Below, piece after piece: positions 25,485 through 35,012 of a stretch of 64,000 nt of DNA. The stretch comes from an uncultured Eubacterium sp. (GTDB lineage: Bacteria; Bacillota; Clostridia; Lachnospirales; Lachnospiraceae). The stretch covers positions 86,009 through 150,008 of the forward strand of contig CAJTZF010000006.1 of the NCBI GenBank assembly GCA_910584245.1, written 5' to 3'. The notes under the pieces were generated by a model. The model was given only the letters and a program-made list of their open reading frames with translations, searched no databases and was not told the origin of the DNA. The position numbers were made by a program, and so were the translations under genes. Each line of letters opens with the position of its first letter. Within the stretch, counting starts at the first letter, position 1.

Positions 25485-26327
25485 ATCCAAATTTATGAGC
25501 GCCCTATACAGCTCATTTTTTCCCATACCCCTCTCTTTGGCGACGATTTTCATTGCCTCTTTCCGGCTCATTCCGTCTGACGTATACAGCCTCATATGTT
25601 CCTCTATGGGCACGTTCTCCCACTCTTTTCGCTCTTCTCTGCCGATTTCGTCTGCGTCCGCCCCCTCTAACACAAACACAAATTCACCTTTCGGCTCATG
25701 AGTGTTAAAAAACTCAATCGCTTCTGCCAGCGTACACTGCATCACATTTTCATGCTTTTTTGTAAGCTCCTTGCAGACCGCAATTTTCCGCCCCCCTTGC
25801 ACGACGTCCGCCACGAACCCAAGTGTTTTCACGAGCCGGTGCGGAGCCTCATAAAATACGGTCGTATACGTAGTGTTACGGACGCGTTCCAGCACCTCTT
25901 TTCTCTCTTTTTTATCGCGGGGAAGAAACCCCTCAAAAGCAAAATTTCTCGTAGGCAGTCCGGACAGCGTAAGCGCCGTGACCACAGCTGAAGCTCCCGG
26001 GAGAGAAGTAACCGGAATTCCCTTCTCATACGCAGCAAGAGCGAGTTCGGCCCCTGGATCTGAAATGGCAGGCGTGCCCGCATCCGTTACCAGCGCAATA
26101 TTTTTCCCCTCCAAAAGCTCCTTTACGAGAACCGGGGTCTTCTGATATTTATTGTGTTCATGATAGCTGACGAGCGGCTTCTTTATACCAAAGTGGTTTA
26201 GCAGCTTGACCGTCTGTCTTGTGTCCTCCGCCGCAATGACGTCAACTTCCCTCAGCGTGCGGAGCACCCGCAGCGTAATATCTTCTAAATTTCCGATCGG
26301 TGTAGCGCAAAGAAATAATGTCCCCAT
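25464..26327 (-). CDS. rsmI: 16S rRNA (cytidine-1402-2'-O)-methyltransferase
   Basis: A 287-residue SAM-dependent methyltransferase of the tetrapyrrole-methylase fold. It carries the N-terminal LFLCATPIGNLEDIT, AAEDTRQT, LVTDAGTPAISDPG and a conserved LPGASAVVTAL motif, all characteristic of RsmI. It 2'-O-methylates C1402 at the ribosomal P site. It is the last gene of the yaaO operon, 17 bp after trmN. Confidence 0.96.
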   Translation of the reverse strand: MGTLFLCATPIGNLEDITLRVLRTLREVDVIAAEDTRQTVKLLNHFGIKKPLVSYHEHNKYQKTPVLVKELLEGKNIALVTDAGTPAISDPGAELALAAYEKGIPVTSLPGASAVVTALTLSGLPTRNFAFEGFLPRDKKERKEVLERVRNTTYTTVFYEAPHRLVKTLGFVADVVQGGRKIAVCKELTKKHENVMQCTLAEAIEFFNTHEPKGEFVFVLEGADADEIGREERKEWENVPIEEHMRLYTSDGMSRKEAMKIVAKERGMGKNELYRALINLDKGKAGV

Positions 26328-26344
26328 ACAGCTTCTCCTTATTT

Positions 26345-27112
26345 TTATATTGTCCCATTGTAATACAAGTTTTTCACCTCATCTGTATACTCGCCGGTCC
26401 CACGATATACAACCAACGGCTTCTCGACCGTTATACGGGGCTTTCCCCCGCGGGTTCCCTCAATCAAAACCATATTAGGTTCTTTGTCCACGTACGGGTA
26501 CACAAGGCGCATCCGTTTTGGCTCCAGCTTATATTTCGTCATCGTATTCATAATCTCACTCAGACGGAATGGACGGTGTACCATAAAAAAATGCCCTCCC
26601 GGTTTGAGCAGCGCCGCGCTCTCACGCACGACGTCCCCGAGCGTGCAAAGCAGCTCATGTCTTGCCACTGCTTTATGTTCCGCCATATTTGTCAACCCGT
26701 GGGCGTTTGTCATATATGGCGGATTTGCCGTGACAACATCAAAGGAAGCCGCCTTAAAATACGAAGACGCTTCCCGAATATCACCCGTCGTAATATGTAC
26801 CCGTCCTTCCAGACGATTATAAAGGATACTGCGTCTCGCCATATCCGCAATATCCTCTTGAATCTCCAATCCCTCAAACCGGCTTCCCTTTGTCTTTGCC
26901 GAAAGCAAAATCGGTATGACCCCATTACCACTCCCGAGATCCAGAACACGGCTCCCCTCTGGCACTTTCACAAACGACGTGAGCAAAACCGCATCCATAC
27001 CAAAACAAAACCAATCCGGATTTTGTATAATCCTAAGTCCCCCGCACTGCAAATCGTCCAGGCGCTCGCATTCCCTCAAATACTCATTGTCATCAAAGCT
27101 CGTATGTCCCAT
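26345..27112 (-). CDS. tRNA1(Val) (adenine-37-N6)-methyltransferase-like protein
   Basis: A 255-residue Rossmann methyltransferase. It has the SAM motif VLDLGSGNGVIPILL and the N6-adenine catalytic NPPY in TANPPYM, plus a C-terminal basic segment. It is equivalent in position to B. subtilis yabB (TrmN6 type). The start overlaps the ricT stop by one base (TGATG), so the two are translationally coupled. Modification of adenine-37 of a tRNA is inferred from the family. Confidence 0.88.
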   Translation of the reverse strand: MGHTSFDDNEYLRECERLDDLQCGGLRIIQNPDWFCFGMDAVLLTSFVKVPEGSRVLDLGSGNGVIPILLSAKTKGSRFEGLEIQEDIADMARRSILYNRLEGRVHITTGDIREASSYFKAASFDVVTANPPYMTNAHGLTNMAEHKAVARHELLCTLGDVVRESAALLKPGGHFFMVHRPFRLSEIMNTMTKYKLEPKRMRLVYPYVDKEPNMVLIEGTRGGKPRITVEKPLVVYRGTGEYTDEVKNLYYNGTI

Positions 27113-28017
27113 CAGATTTTTGACTTACCTTCCTTTTTTTCCATCGCTTCCAGCGCCTTTAGCTCCTTATCCGCCTCGGAGGTATGATTGCGGCGGCGCT
27201 CTCTCTTAAATTTCAGCTCGTCCGCCTGGTATTCGCGAACTTCTTTTTCATCGTTATCCAGCGTCACGACCACTTTCACTTTCTGTTTCAGGACGCTCAC
27301 GCTCTGCACTTCCCCTAACAGCCCATCCGGCGTCTTTACACGGCTTCCGACATTAGGAAGATGGCTGTTCAGCTCCTCGTACGCCTCTTCCTCATTTTTC
27401 AGACAGCACATCAGTCTTCCACACACGCCGGATATCTTTGTCGGATTCAAGGAAAGATTCTGTTCTTTCGCCATTTTAATCGACACGGGTGCAAACTCAG
27501 ACATATACGTATGGCAACAAAGCGCACGCCCGCATATACCGATACCGCCTCTGAGTTTCGTCTCGTCCCGGACGCCGATCTGCCGGAGTTCAATCCTCGT
27601 TCGGAAAACAGAAGCCAGGTCCTTCACCAGCTCACGAAAATCAATGCGCCCATCTGCGGTAAAATAAAATAATAATTTATTTTTATCAAAGGTGTATTCC
27701 GCAGAAATAAGCTTCATCTCCAGCCCATGCTTAGCTATTTTTTCTAAACATATCTGAAAGGCTTCTTTCTCTTCTTCCCGGTTCCTTCGCTCAAACTCCT
27801 CGTCCTCTTCCGTAGCGGTACGCATAATATTTTTCAGCGGCGCCACCAGCTTTTCCTCCGGCATCTCGGTCGGCGGAAGAACTACCGTACCATATTCTAC
27901 CCCCTTCGCCGTCTCCACAATGACATGGGTACCTCTTTTTATATCCTTATTTTTACCCGGGTTAAAATAATAGATTTTTCCGGCCTGGCGAAACCGAACT
28001 CCTATGATCGTTTTCAA
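27112..28017 (-). CDS. ricT: RicT (YaaT), PSP1-domain Fe-S protein
   Basis: A 301-residue PSP1-domain protein. The conserved cysteine set GICGRALCC (C162, C167, C168) and GVCGRLMCC (C199, C204, C205) marks the iron-sulfur-binding RicT. In B. subtilis RicT works with RicA and RicF in RNase Y-dependent mRNA maturation and phosphorelay control of sporulation. No ricA or ricF is in the window. The C-terminal 40 residues are highly charged. It lies 12 bp after holB. Confidence 0.93.
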   Translation of the reverse strand: MKTIIGVRFRQAGKIYYFNPGKNKDIKRGTHVIVETAKGVEYGTVVLPPTEMPEEKLVAPLKNIMRTATEEDEEFERRNREEEKEAFQICLEKIAKHGLEMKLISAEYTFDKNKLLFYFTADGRIDFRELVKDLASVFRTRIELRQIGVRDETKLRGGIGICGRALCCHTYMSEFAPVSIKMAKEQNLSLNPTKISGVCGRLMCCLKNEEEAYEELNSHLPNVGSRVKTPDGLLGEVQSVSVLKQKVKVVVTLDNDEKEVREYQADELKFKRERRRNHTSEADKELKALEAMEKKEGKSKI

Positions 28018-28029
28018 CTTATATTCCTC

Positions 28030-29016
28030 CTATTGCTTTAGTGACAAAAGCATCAGCTCCATAGCAACTTCAAAGTTGACATTTGCCTTGAGCCGAAGCT
28101 TCGCCTTGTCAAAGGCGCACAAAATCTGTTCTATTTTCTCATAATCGCGCTGGTTTGCCTCCTCTGAAATCGCGCTGTACTCACTCTGGAAAATTAAATG
28201 GTTCATATTTTTCGTAGCTTTAAATAAAAGCACATCCCGGTACCACAGTACCATGAGATCTATATAATCTTTGGCATTATCCTTATCCTCGCCAATCTCC
28301 TTTATGATTTCAAGCATTTCCGATATATCCATAGTATGTACATTCTTCAGTATTCTTAACACCTTGTCCCGCTTTTCCTCAAAATCCTCCGACTCGATGT
28401 ACCGGATGGCCTTTCCCAGATTCCCCTGGGCAAAGATCGCACTCGTCCTCGCGCGGTAATCCACCACATCATAATTCTCAATCAGGTACTTTTCGATTGT
28501 GGCAGTAGAAAGAGGGCGGAATTCCATTTTCAAACACCGGGACTGGATCGTCGGAAGCAGGGCGTCCATATTACTCGTGAGAAGCAGAATAATGCCATAT
28601 TCCGGCGGCTCCTCAATCGTCTTTAAGAGAGCGTTCTGCGCCGCTTCCGTCATGCGGTCTGCCTCCGGCACAATATAGATCTTATACGGACTGGAAAAAG
28701 GCTTCACGGCAATCGAACTATTAATCTTTTCCCGGATGTCGTCCACGCCGATACTGGACAATTCCCGGTTTACCCAAATCACATCCGGCTGATTGCCGGA
28801 ATTTATCTGCTTACAGGAAGCGCACACGCCGCACGGCCGATCAAATCCCTCCGACGTACACTGCAGTCCCGCCGCAAATGTCCTCGCCATCGTCTCCTTG
28901 CCGCAGCCCACCTCGCCGTGAAAAATATAGGCATGAAACGGCATGTCACCCCGTATGGCCATCTGTAAATGTTCCTTAATTTCCTCATGTCCCATTATCT
29001 CTGAAAATAAAAACAT
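28030..29016 (-). CDS. holB: DNA polymerase III subunit delta prime
   Basis: A 328-residue AAA+ clamp-loader subunit. An intact-looking Walker A (GEVGCGKET) is followed by the zinc-binding cysteines CGVCASCKQI and the sensor-1-like segment LLTSNMDALLPTIQSRC. The arginine-finger SRC motif is present. The start at 29016 has GGGAGG 8 nt upstream; a longer frame to 29049 lacks a site. It sits in its conserved place between yaaR and ricT. Confidence 0.93.
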   Translation of the reverse strand: MFLFSEIMGHEEIKEHLQMAIRGDMPFHAYIFHGEVGCGKETMARTFAAGLQCTSEGFDRPCGVCASCKQINSGNQPDVIWVNRELSSIGVDDIREKINSSIAVKPFSSPYKIYIVPEADRMTEAAQNALLKTIEEPPEYGIILLLTSNMDALLPTIQSRCLKMEFRPLSTATIEKYLIENYDVVDYRARTSAIFAQGNLGKAIRYIESEDFEEKRDKVLRILKNVHTMDISEMLEIIKEIGEDKDNAKDYIDLMVLWYRDVLLFKATKNMNHLIFQSEYSAISEEANQRDYEKIEQILCAFDKAKLRLKANVNFEVAMELMLLSLKQ

Positions 29017-29059
29017 AAATACCGCCTCCCTTTCTCCGTCCAGCGCCAAACTGTTTACG

Positions 29060-29500
29060 CTACGTCAGTATATCAAGCAGAAGTCCCCGGATCTCGTCAA
29101 TTCTTCCTAAGATTGCCAGATGGTCCTTTTCCTCCTGCATCAACTCCTGTGCCAGCTCGTCAAGAGCTGCGTTGACCCTCTTAATCATTCCGTATACACG
29201 GTGCCTTCCCCGCCGGTCAAGGAAATTTTCCCGGCTGAATTTATGGGAACGGTTTACAATCTCATTCATAAATTCCTGGACCAGCTTCCGGTAATGCTTC
29301 ATATCTCTTACATCCATATGCTTTCCCAGCTTCTTGCCCTGCATCGTAATATCTTCCATCATCAGGGAGAGCCGCGCCTGAAGTCCGTCCTCCTCCAACG
29401 AGCTCATCAGGGTGAACTTAAAATCCTCACTGGACTCCTGCATCGGTTTCACCGGCGTTGCCGCTGCCGTCTGTTGAACTGTATCAACCTTTATGTCCAC
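29060..29500 (-). CDS. yaaR: YaaR family (DUF327) protein
   Basis: A 146-residue, mostly helical protein of the YaaR/DUF327 family with the conserved KHMDVRDMKHYRKLVQEF and GRHRVYGMIKRVNAALDEL segments. The function is unknown. Its place between the nucleotide kinase and holB is the same as in B. subtilis. AGGTGAT precedes the ATG. Confidence 0.9.
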   Translation of the reverse strand: MDIKVDTVQQTAAATPVKPMQESSEDFKFTLMSSLEEDGLQARLSLMMEDITMQGKKLGKHMDVRDMKHYRKLVQEFMNEIVNRSHKFSRENFLDRRGRHRVYGMIKRVNAALDELAQELMQEEKDHLAILGRIDEIRGLLLDILT

Positions 29501-29545
29501 CTTCTCATCACCTCCGCTCCTTTCATTATATCATCTTTCTGTTTT

Positions 29546-30145
29546 TTAATCCAGTGTTATATGTGTATTGCCCCGGATAAGTTTTTCCACATTCTCAACC
29601 GCCGTTTCTAAATCCTCATTTACAATACGCATTTCAATGCCCGCCATCTGAAGCCTCTCCTCCGAAAAATCTTCCTCGTCGGCGAGAAACCGCCTGCACA
29701 GCTCCGGCACACAGGGGCTCACCTGGCTCCGCTCCCTTCGGACTGCCCGTTCCAGCCGCTCTAAGTCGTCCACCTCAATATAGACTGGAACAATAGAACC
29801 AATTCCAAAAGCCGCCTGCAGCTTCTCGTAACCCTCGAGGGTAGAAATCAATATATAATCGCCCTTGTCAAAATCCAGCTGGCCGTCATCTGCTGTAAAA
29901 TAAAACCACGGTCCAAGTACCGTGTCATACTCCCTGCACTCTATTATTTTCCCGTTCTCCCTCATCTCGTACATTTCTTCCTTTGTAACGAAATAATACT
30001 CCTTGCCATAGGTCTCCCCTTCCCGCATCGGTCTCGTCGTATATGTGATGATCTCCCTCAGCTGTGGACACCTCTTTACAATTTCATGGTAAATAGAATC
30101 TTTTCCTGTAGCACTTTTTCCCATGATTACAAATAATTTTCCCAT
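29546..30145 (-). CDS. Guanylate kinase-like P-loop protein in the tmk position
   Basis: A 199-residue P-loop kinase of the guanylate-kinase fold. The Walker A is GKSATGKDS (G9-S17, with Asp where most have Ser/Thr). TYTTRPMREGETYGKEYYF (about 36-54) matches the GMP-binding segment, and YILISTLEGYEKL follows. It occupies the slot held by thymidylate kinase (tmk) between yaaO and yaaR in B. subtilis. Whether it phosphorylates GMP, another nucleotide or nothing is not readable. It is probably not the housekeeping gmk, which normally lies near rpoZ. Confidence 0.8.
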   Translation of the reverse strand: MGKLFVIMGKSATGKDSIYHEIVKRCPQLREIITYTTRPMREGETYGKEYYFVTKEEMYEMRENGKIIECREYDTVLGPWFYFTADDGQLDFDKGDYILISTLEGYEKLQAAFGIGSIVPVYIEVDDLERLERAVRRERSQVSPCVPELCRRFLADEEDFSEERLQMAGIEMRIVNEDLETAVENVEKLIRGNTHITLD

Positions 30146-30174
30146 GCTCTCCTCACATTCTGCCGCTCAAACGG

Positions 30175-31623
30175 CTATTCATGAACAAAACCTTCCTCTT
30201 CGCAGACAATGGATACCCGTCCATCCCTCACCCCATGTATGACATATCCCATCTGGATACCATATTGCAACACCCGGATCAGTTCCAAGGAAAACCTCTC
30301 TCCCTGGACGAGCAGTGGAATCCCTGGCGGATAAAAAGAAATATCCTCTGCCGCCAGATAACACGCCGCCTTTTCCAGGGGAATCCATTTACTCCGGCAC
30401 TCTGCCGCCTCATCGCTGTACATCCCCCTCTCCGGCGCTCTCCACACAAGCCAGATGTCCGGTTCTCTCCGGCGCAATGCATCACCTTCTCCCCCCGTCG
30501 GCCCCGCTGCTCCGGCGTCGATTTCCCGCAGGGCTGCCGCCAGTCTCCGAAAGCTCTCTGTCTCATCGCACACACTCGTCATCGCAATGCAGTAATGCCC
30601 GCCGCTCATCTCCGTTTCGATCCGGTACTGCCTATAAAGCCGCTCCGCAAGTTCTCTCCCCGTCATCCCCGCCCGGTCGGCAGCTATGACGAGCTTGGAC
30701 CGCTCTTTTTGTGGCGAGTGAAATAAGTACAGGCGCTGAAGCTGTCCCATTTCCTTCTCAAACCACCGGAGATTGTCAACATAGGCGTCAAACGCTTCCA
30801 CCCCTTCCTGCTCAATATATGCAAAACACCGCTCAATGCCAGCCATCAGCACATAAGAGGGACTGCTCGATTGATAAGTTTGCAGGGCCCACTCCAGTTT
30901 TCCCTTGGAGACCCGGTCAAACCGGGCATGCAGTATACCGGTCTGGGTCAAAGAGGGAAGTGTTTTATGCAGGCTTTCTATGACGAGATCCGCCCCTTCC
31001 TGCAACGCGGTGTCCGGAAACGACGAATGCCATTGAAAATGCGCCCCGTGCGCCTCGTCTACGATAAGCGGCACATCATAGCGCGCTGTCACCGCTGCAA
31101 TATCCCGGATGCGTGACACAATCCCCTCATAGGTAGGAGAGGTAAGTATGACGCAAGACACCCCTTCATAAGCCTGCAGCGCCTGTTCCACCGCCTCTGC
31201 TTGTATGATACCGGCTATCCCGAGATGCTCCATTTCCCCGCCCTCCTCCGATGGATATATATAGATGGGACGCAGTTTTAAGAGCCGGATCGCATGATAT
31301 ACGGATTTGTGACAATTTCTCGCTACCACAATCCGGTCCCCGTGACGGCAGCAGGAGGTAATCGCCGACAATATACCGCCCGTACTTCCATTAATGAGAA
31401 AATAGGACTGGTCCGATCCATATACCGATGTCACCCGGTCCATCAACCGGCGTATGACCCCTTCCGGCTGGTGGAGATTATCAAGACCAGTCACCTCCGT
31501 AACATCAATACGGTACGGATTTTCCATCTCAAACACAGGATTCCTTTTATGTCCCGGCATATGCATCGGCAGAATATCCATATTACAATACCCCGTGAGT
31601 GTTTCATATAATCCTTTTTCCAT
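30175..31623 (-). CDS. Orn/Lys/Arg decarboxylase family PLP enzyme (YaaO type)
   Basis: A 482-residue fold-type I PLP enzyme. It has an N-terminal HMPGHKRNP, the cofactor-contacting INGSTGGILSAI, the VDEAHGAH aspartate (D189) and the PLP lysine K220 in SLHKTLPS. It is a shorter relative of lysine and arginine decarboxylases; the substrate is not decided. AAAGGCGGG precedes the ATG at 31623, and an upstream extension to 31710 was rejected. It is the first gene of the operon to rsmI. Residues 380-400 are acidic/Gly-rich and look like an insertion. Confidence 0.9.
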   Translation of the reverse strand: MEKGLYETLTGYCNMDILPMHMPGHKRNPVFEMENPYRIDVTEVTGLDNLHQPEGVIRRLMDRVTSVYGSDQSYFLINGSTGGILSAITSCCRHGDRIVVARNCHKSVYHAIRLLKLRPIYIYPSEEGGEMEHLGIAGIIQAEAVEQALQAYEGVSCVILTSPTYEGIVSRIRDIAAVTARYDVPLIVDEAHGAHFQWHSSFPDTALQEGADLVIESLHKTLPSLTQTGILHARFDRVSKGKLEWALQTYQSSSPSYVLMAGIERCFAYIEQEGVEAFDAYVDNLRWFEKEMGQLQRLYLFHSPQKERSKLVIAADRAGMTGRELAERLYRQYRIETEMSGGHYCIAMTSVCDETESFRRLAAALREIDAGAAGPTGGEGDALRRREPDIWLVWRAPERGMYSDEAAECRSKWIPLEKAACYLAAEDISFYPPGIPLLVQGERFSLELIRVLQYGIQMGYVIHGVRDGRVSIVCEEEGFVHE

Positions 31624-31761
31624 CACTAACCCGCCTTTCCGCCTGCCATCTAAATGCCATGTAATCGTATGGTACATGTTAAGTATACAAATTTTAAGCT
31701 TGTTTTTCAACCTTAAGTCATGTTAAAATGATACCATAAGCAAACAGAAAGGATACAATTT

Positions 31762-32589
31762 ATGAACGCATTACTGATGGCAGACCGCTTTTCCCGCGAA
31801 TCTGTGACAAGTATGATTATCGTCGCTCTCCTGTGTACGATGATCCCTTTTATTTTTCTAGCCTATTACAAATCCAGAACAAAAGCGCACATATCCTCCT
31901 TCTTTATCGGCATGGCGCTGTATGTCGCCTTTGCCTTTATCGCCGAGGGGTTGTTTCATATGCTCGTATTTCAGGGACTTTCCCTGTCAACAATTTTAGA
32001 CCGTTCTTCCCACCCCGTATATTATGCCATTTACGGCGCCGCCGTCGCGGGTATCTTTGAGGAGGCGGGAAAATACATAGGTCTTAAAACGTGTATGAAA
32101 TCCCATCCCGGCAAACAAAATGCATTCCTCTTCGGCGTGGGGCATGGAAGTTTCGAGGCCATCGCTTATGGCAGTTCTCTTTTTATGGGAAATATTATCA
32201 TTGCCTTTATGGTCAATTCCTTTGGCATAGACGGATATTTTGAAAAACTTGGCACAGCAGGTTCTGATATTGCCGCACAAAAACAGGCAATTTATGACCT
32301 TATGGCCATTTCCCCCATTGAAAATGTGGCGGCTGGGACAGAGCGCATGCTCGCACTTATCTTCCAGGCATCCCTCACTATATTTATTTTCCTGGCGATC
32401 CACCACAGCAAGTTAAAAAGCCTTTTCCCGATCGCCATCCTTCTTCACATCATCGGCTACCTGCCGACATATCTGGCACAGGTGGGCATTTTAAAAAATA
32501 TGATGCTTAGCCTCGGTCTGACCGGCGTTGTCATCGTGTTTACCGCCTCTTATGCGTACCGCATGTATCATCAGGTTTCCGACTCATAA
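31762..32589 (+). CDS. YhfC-type intramembrane glutamic protease
   Basis: A 275-residue membrane protein with about eight helices. Catalytic-type motifs of the YhfC/PrsW-related CAAX-like clan are present: GIFEEAGKY, GVGHGSFEA and HIIGY. It probably cleaves a membrane substrate, unknown here. AAAGGATACAATTT precedes the ATG. The helicase gene follows 23 bp later and may be cotranscribed, though no functional link is evident. Confidence 0.85.
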   Translation: MNALLMADRFSRESVTSMIIVALLCTMIPFIFLAYYKSRTKAHISSFFIGMALYVAFAFIAEGLFHMLVFQGLSLSTILDRSSHPVYYAIYGAAVAGIFEEAGKYIGLKTCMKSHPGKQNAFLFGVGHGSFEAIAYGSSLFMGNIIIAFMVNSFGIDGYFEKLGTAGSDIAAQKQAIYDLMAISPIENVAAGTERMLALIFQASLTIFIFLAIHHSKLKSLFPIAILLHIIGYLPTYLAQVGILKNMMLSLGLTGVVIVFTASYAYRMYHQVSDS

Positions 32590-32612
32590 AGAAGGGGTCC
32601 TATTAAAACATT

Positions 32613-35012
32613 ATGGAAAAAGAAACAGTAAAAATTTCCGTGCGCAATCTCGTAGAATTTGTATTTCGCGAAGGCGATATCAATTCCACTGGTTTTGGAA
32701 CAAAGAACCCAGAGGCGATGGCGCTTGGAAGCAAAATACACAGAAAAATACAAAAACGTATGGGCAGCGGATACCAGGCAGAGGTGCCCTTATTTACGTG
32801 CGTCTCTTTACAGAGCCATAATTTCAAGGACACGTTCGAGCTAAAAATCGAGGGGCGCGCAGACGGTATTTTTCAGGACGGTTCTGAACTTATAGTAGAC
32901 GAAATTAAGGGCGTTTTCATGGATATTCACCAATTAAAGGAACCCGTTTTCGTCCACAAAGCCCAGGCAATGTGCTACGCTTACATGCTCTGTGAAAAAG
33001 AAAATCCGGCATTTATTTCCGTCCAGGTCACTTACTGCCATCTCGAGACGGAAGAGGAGCGCCGTTTCAAGGAAACCTTTTCAAACTTGGAAATCCACAA
33101 TTGGTTTCATGAGCTCATCACCCGATACGAACCGTGGGCGATTTACGAATACGACTGGAAACGCCGCCGGAATGCCTCGATACAACATCTCTGTTTTCCC
33201 TTTCCCTACCGGGAAGGACAGCGGGATCTTGCCGCCTATGTATATAAAACCGTCGAGCGGAAAAAGAAAATATTCATACAGGCCCCAACGGGCGTCGGAA
33301 AAACGGTTTCCACTGTTTTTCCAAGCGTAAAGGCAATTGGGGAGGGACTTGCCGACCGTATTTTTTATCTGACTGCAAAAACAATCACCCGCACGGTAGC
33401 GCAGGAATGCTTTCAACTTCTCTCAAAACAAAATCTTGATTTCAAGTACCTCACGATCACGGCAAAAGAAAAGTTGTGCTTTCTTGAGGAAAAGCCGGAG
33501 TGCACTCCCACAGCCTGTCCCTATGCCAAGGGGCACTATGACCGGGTGAACGACAGCGTTTATGATATGCTGACGCATGAATCCGATATGAGCAGGGATA
33601 CCATTTTGGCTTATGCCCAAAAGCACCAGGTATGCCCATTTGAAATGTGCCTGGATGCCGCCCTGTTTGCCGACAGTATTATATGCGACTACAATTACGC
33701 ATTTGACCCAAACGTATACCTTCGCCGCTTTTTCTCCGAAGGGAAAAAGGATTCCAGCATCTTTCTTATTGACGAGGCCCACAACCTCGTAGAACGCGCC
33801 CGGGAAATGTTTAGCGCCACGCTTATTAAAGAAGATTTTTTAAAAGTAAAAAGAATCCTTCAGGCAGAGTCCAAACAGCCGCTTTATCCCCAGAAAGTAC
33901 AATATATATTCCGTATTTTTATCGCCTCACTCGAAAAATGCAATAAATCCATGCTTGCATGGAAGCGCGAATGTGACGAATTTGAAATTCTCACGGATAT
34001 CTCCTCTTTTAGTTTCGAGCTTATGCGCGTTATAAACAGTTATGAATTATTTACAAAAGAGGTTAAGGATTTACCAGACCGAAAGACCATTTTAGATTTG
34101 TTTTTCAATGTACGTCATTTTCTGAACATGTACGACGTACTGGACAATACTTACCGAATCGTCACCGACTATGACCCGGATAAAAATTTCCGCATCAAAC
34201 TACAGTGCATGGATCCCTCCGGCCGGCTGGAGGAGGCGCTGCAATATGCGCGTGGCACCGCCTTTTTTTCGGCCACTCTGCTGCCAATCCGCTACTACCG
34301 GGAGCAGCTCTCCACCTGTGCCGACGATTACGCCGTATATGCAAAGTCATCGTTTCAGACAAGCCAGCGCAAAATCATAATCGCCAACGACGTCACGAGT
34401 AAATACACGAGACGGGGTGAGCGCGAATACCGGAAAATCGCCTCCTACATTGAGGCCTTTATCGCAGCAAAGCAGGGAAATTATATGGTGTTCTTTCCCT
34501 CCTACGCCTTTCTCGAAAACGTCTTCCACCATTTTAACGCGCCAGAGCAAACCGACATACTCCTGCAAAATTCATCAATGACCGAGCGCGAAAAAGAAGA
34601 ATTTCTGGCGGCCTTTGATTCTGCAAACCAGCATACCCTCGTTGGTTTTTGTGTCATGGGCGGCATCTTTGGAGAGGGCATTGACTTGAAAGAGGACCGT
34701 CTCATCGGCACGGCCATCGTCGGAACCGGACTCCCCCAGGTGTGCCATGAGCGGGAATTATTCAAACAGTATTATGACAGCCAAAACGGAAATGGCTTTC
34801 ATTATGCCTATCTCTATCCCGGCATCAACAAAGTGTTTCAAGCAGGAGGCCGGGTCATTCGGACAATTCATGACCGCGGCGTTATCCTGCTCTTAGATGA
34901 GCGTTTCGCCGGGCGGAGCTATTTGGAACTATTTCCAAGAGAGTGGTTTCCATATGAAATAACAGATAAAGATGGAATGGTAGAAATACTGGATTCATTC
35001 TGGGCTAATTAG
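32613..35012 (+). CDS. XPD/DinG-like Fe-S helicase with PD-(D/E)XK-like N-terminus
   Basis: A 799-residue superfamily-2 helicase. Walker A is APTGVGKT (K231), motif II is DEAH (387-390), and the C-terminal motor ends with GGRVIRTIHDRG. Cysteines C289, C297/C302, C341 and C346 between motifs Ia and II fit an XPD-type 4Fe-4S domain. Residues 1-180 contain EGRADGIF, VDEIKG and QAMCYAYM, the layout of a PD-(D/E)XK nuclease. Known relatives unwind DNA 5' to 3'; a repair role is inferred. Length and architecture are complete. Confidence 0.9.
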   Translation: MEKETVKISVRNLVEFVFREGDINSTGFGTKNPEAMALGSKIHRKIQKRMGSGYQAEVPLFTCVSLQSHNFKDTFELKIEGRADGIFQDGSELIVDEIKGVFMDIHQLKEPVFVHKAQAMCYAYMLCEKENPAFISVQVTYCHLETEEERRFKETFSNLEIHNWFHELITRYEPWAIYEYDWKRRRNASIQHLCFPFPYREGQRDLAAYVYKTVERKKKIFIQAPTGVGKTVSTVFPSVKAIGEGLADRIFYLTAKTITRTVAQECFQLLSKQNLDFKYLTITAKEKLCFLEEKPECTPTACPYAKGHYDRVNDSVYDMLTHESDMSRDTILAYAQKHQVCPFEMCLDAALFADSIICDYNYAFDPNVYLRRFFSEGKKDSSIFLIDEAHNLVERAREMFSATLIKEDFLKVKRILQAESKQPLYPQKVQYIFRIFIASLEKCNKSMLAWKRECDEFEILTDISSFSFELMRVINSYELFTKEVKDLPDRKTILDLFFNVRHFLNMYDVLDNTYRIVTDYDPDKNFRIKLQCMDPSGRLEEALQYARGTAFFSATLLPIRYYREQLSTCADDYAVYAKSSFQTSQRKIIIANDVTSKYTRRGEREYRKIASYIEAFIAAKQGNYMVFFPSYAFLENVFHHFNAPEQTDILLQNSSMTEREKEEFLAAFDSANQHTLVGFCVMGGIFGEGIDLKEDRLIGTAIVGTGLPQVCHERELFKQYYDSQNGNGFHYAYLYPGINKVFQAGGRVIRTIHDRGVILLLDERFAGRSYLELFPREWFPYEITDKDGMVEILDSFWAN

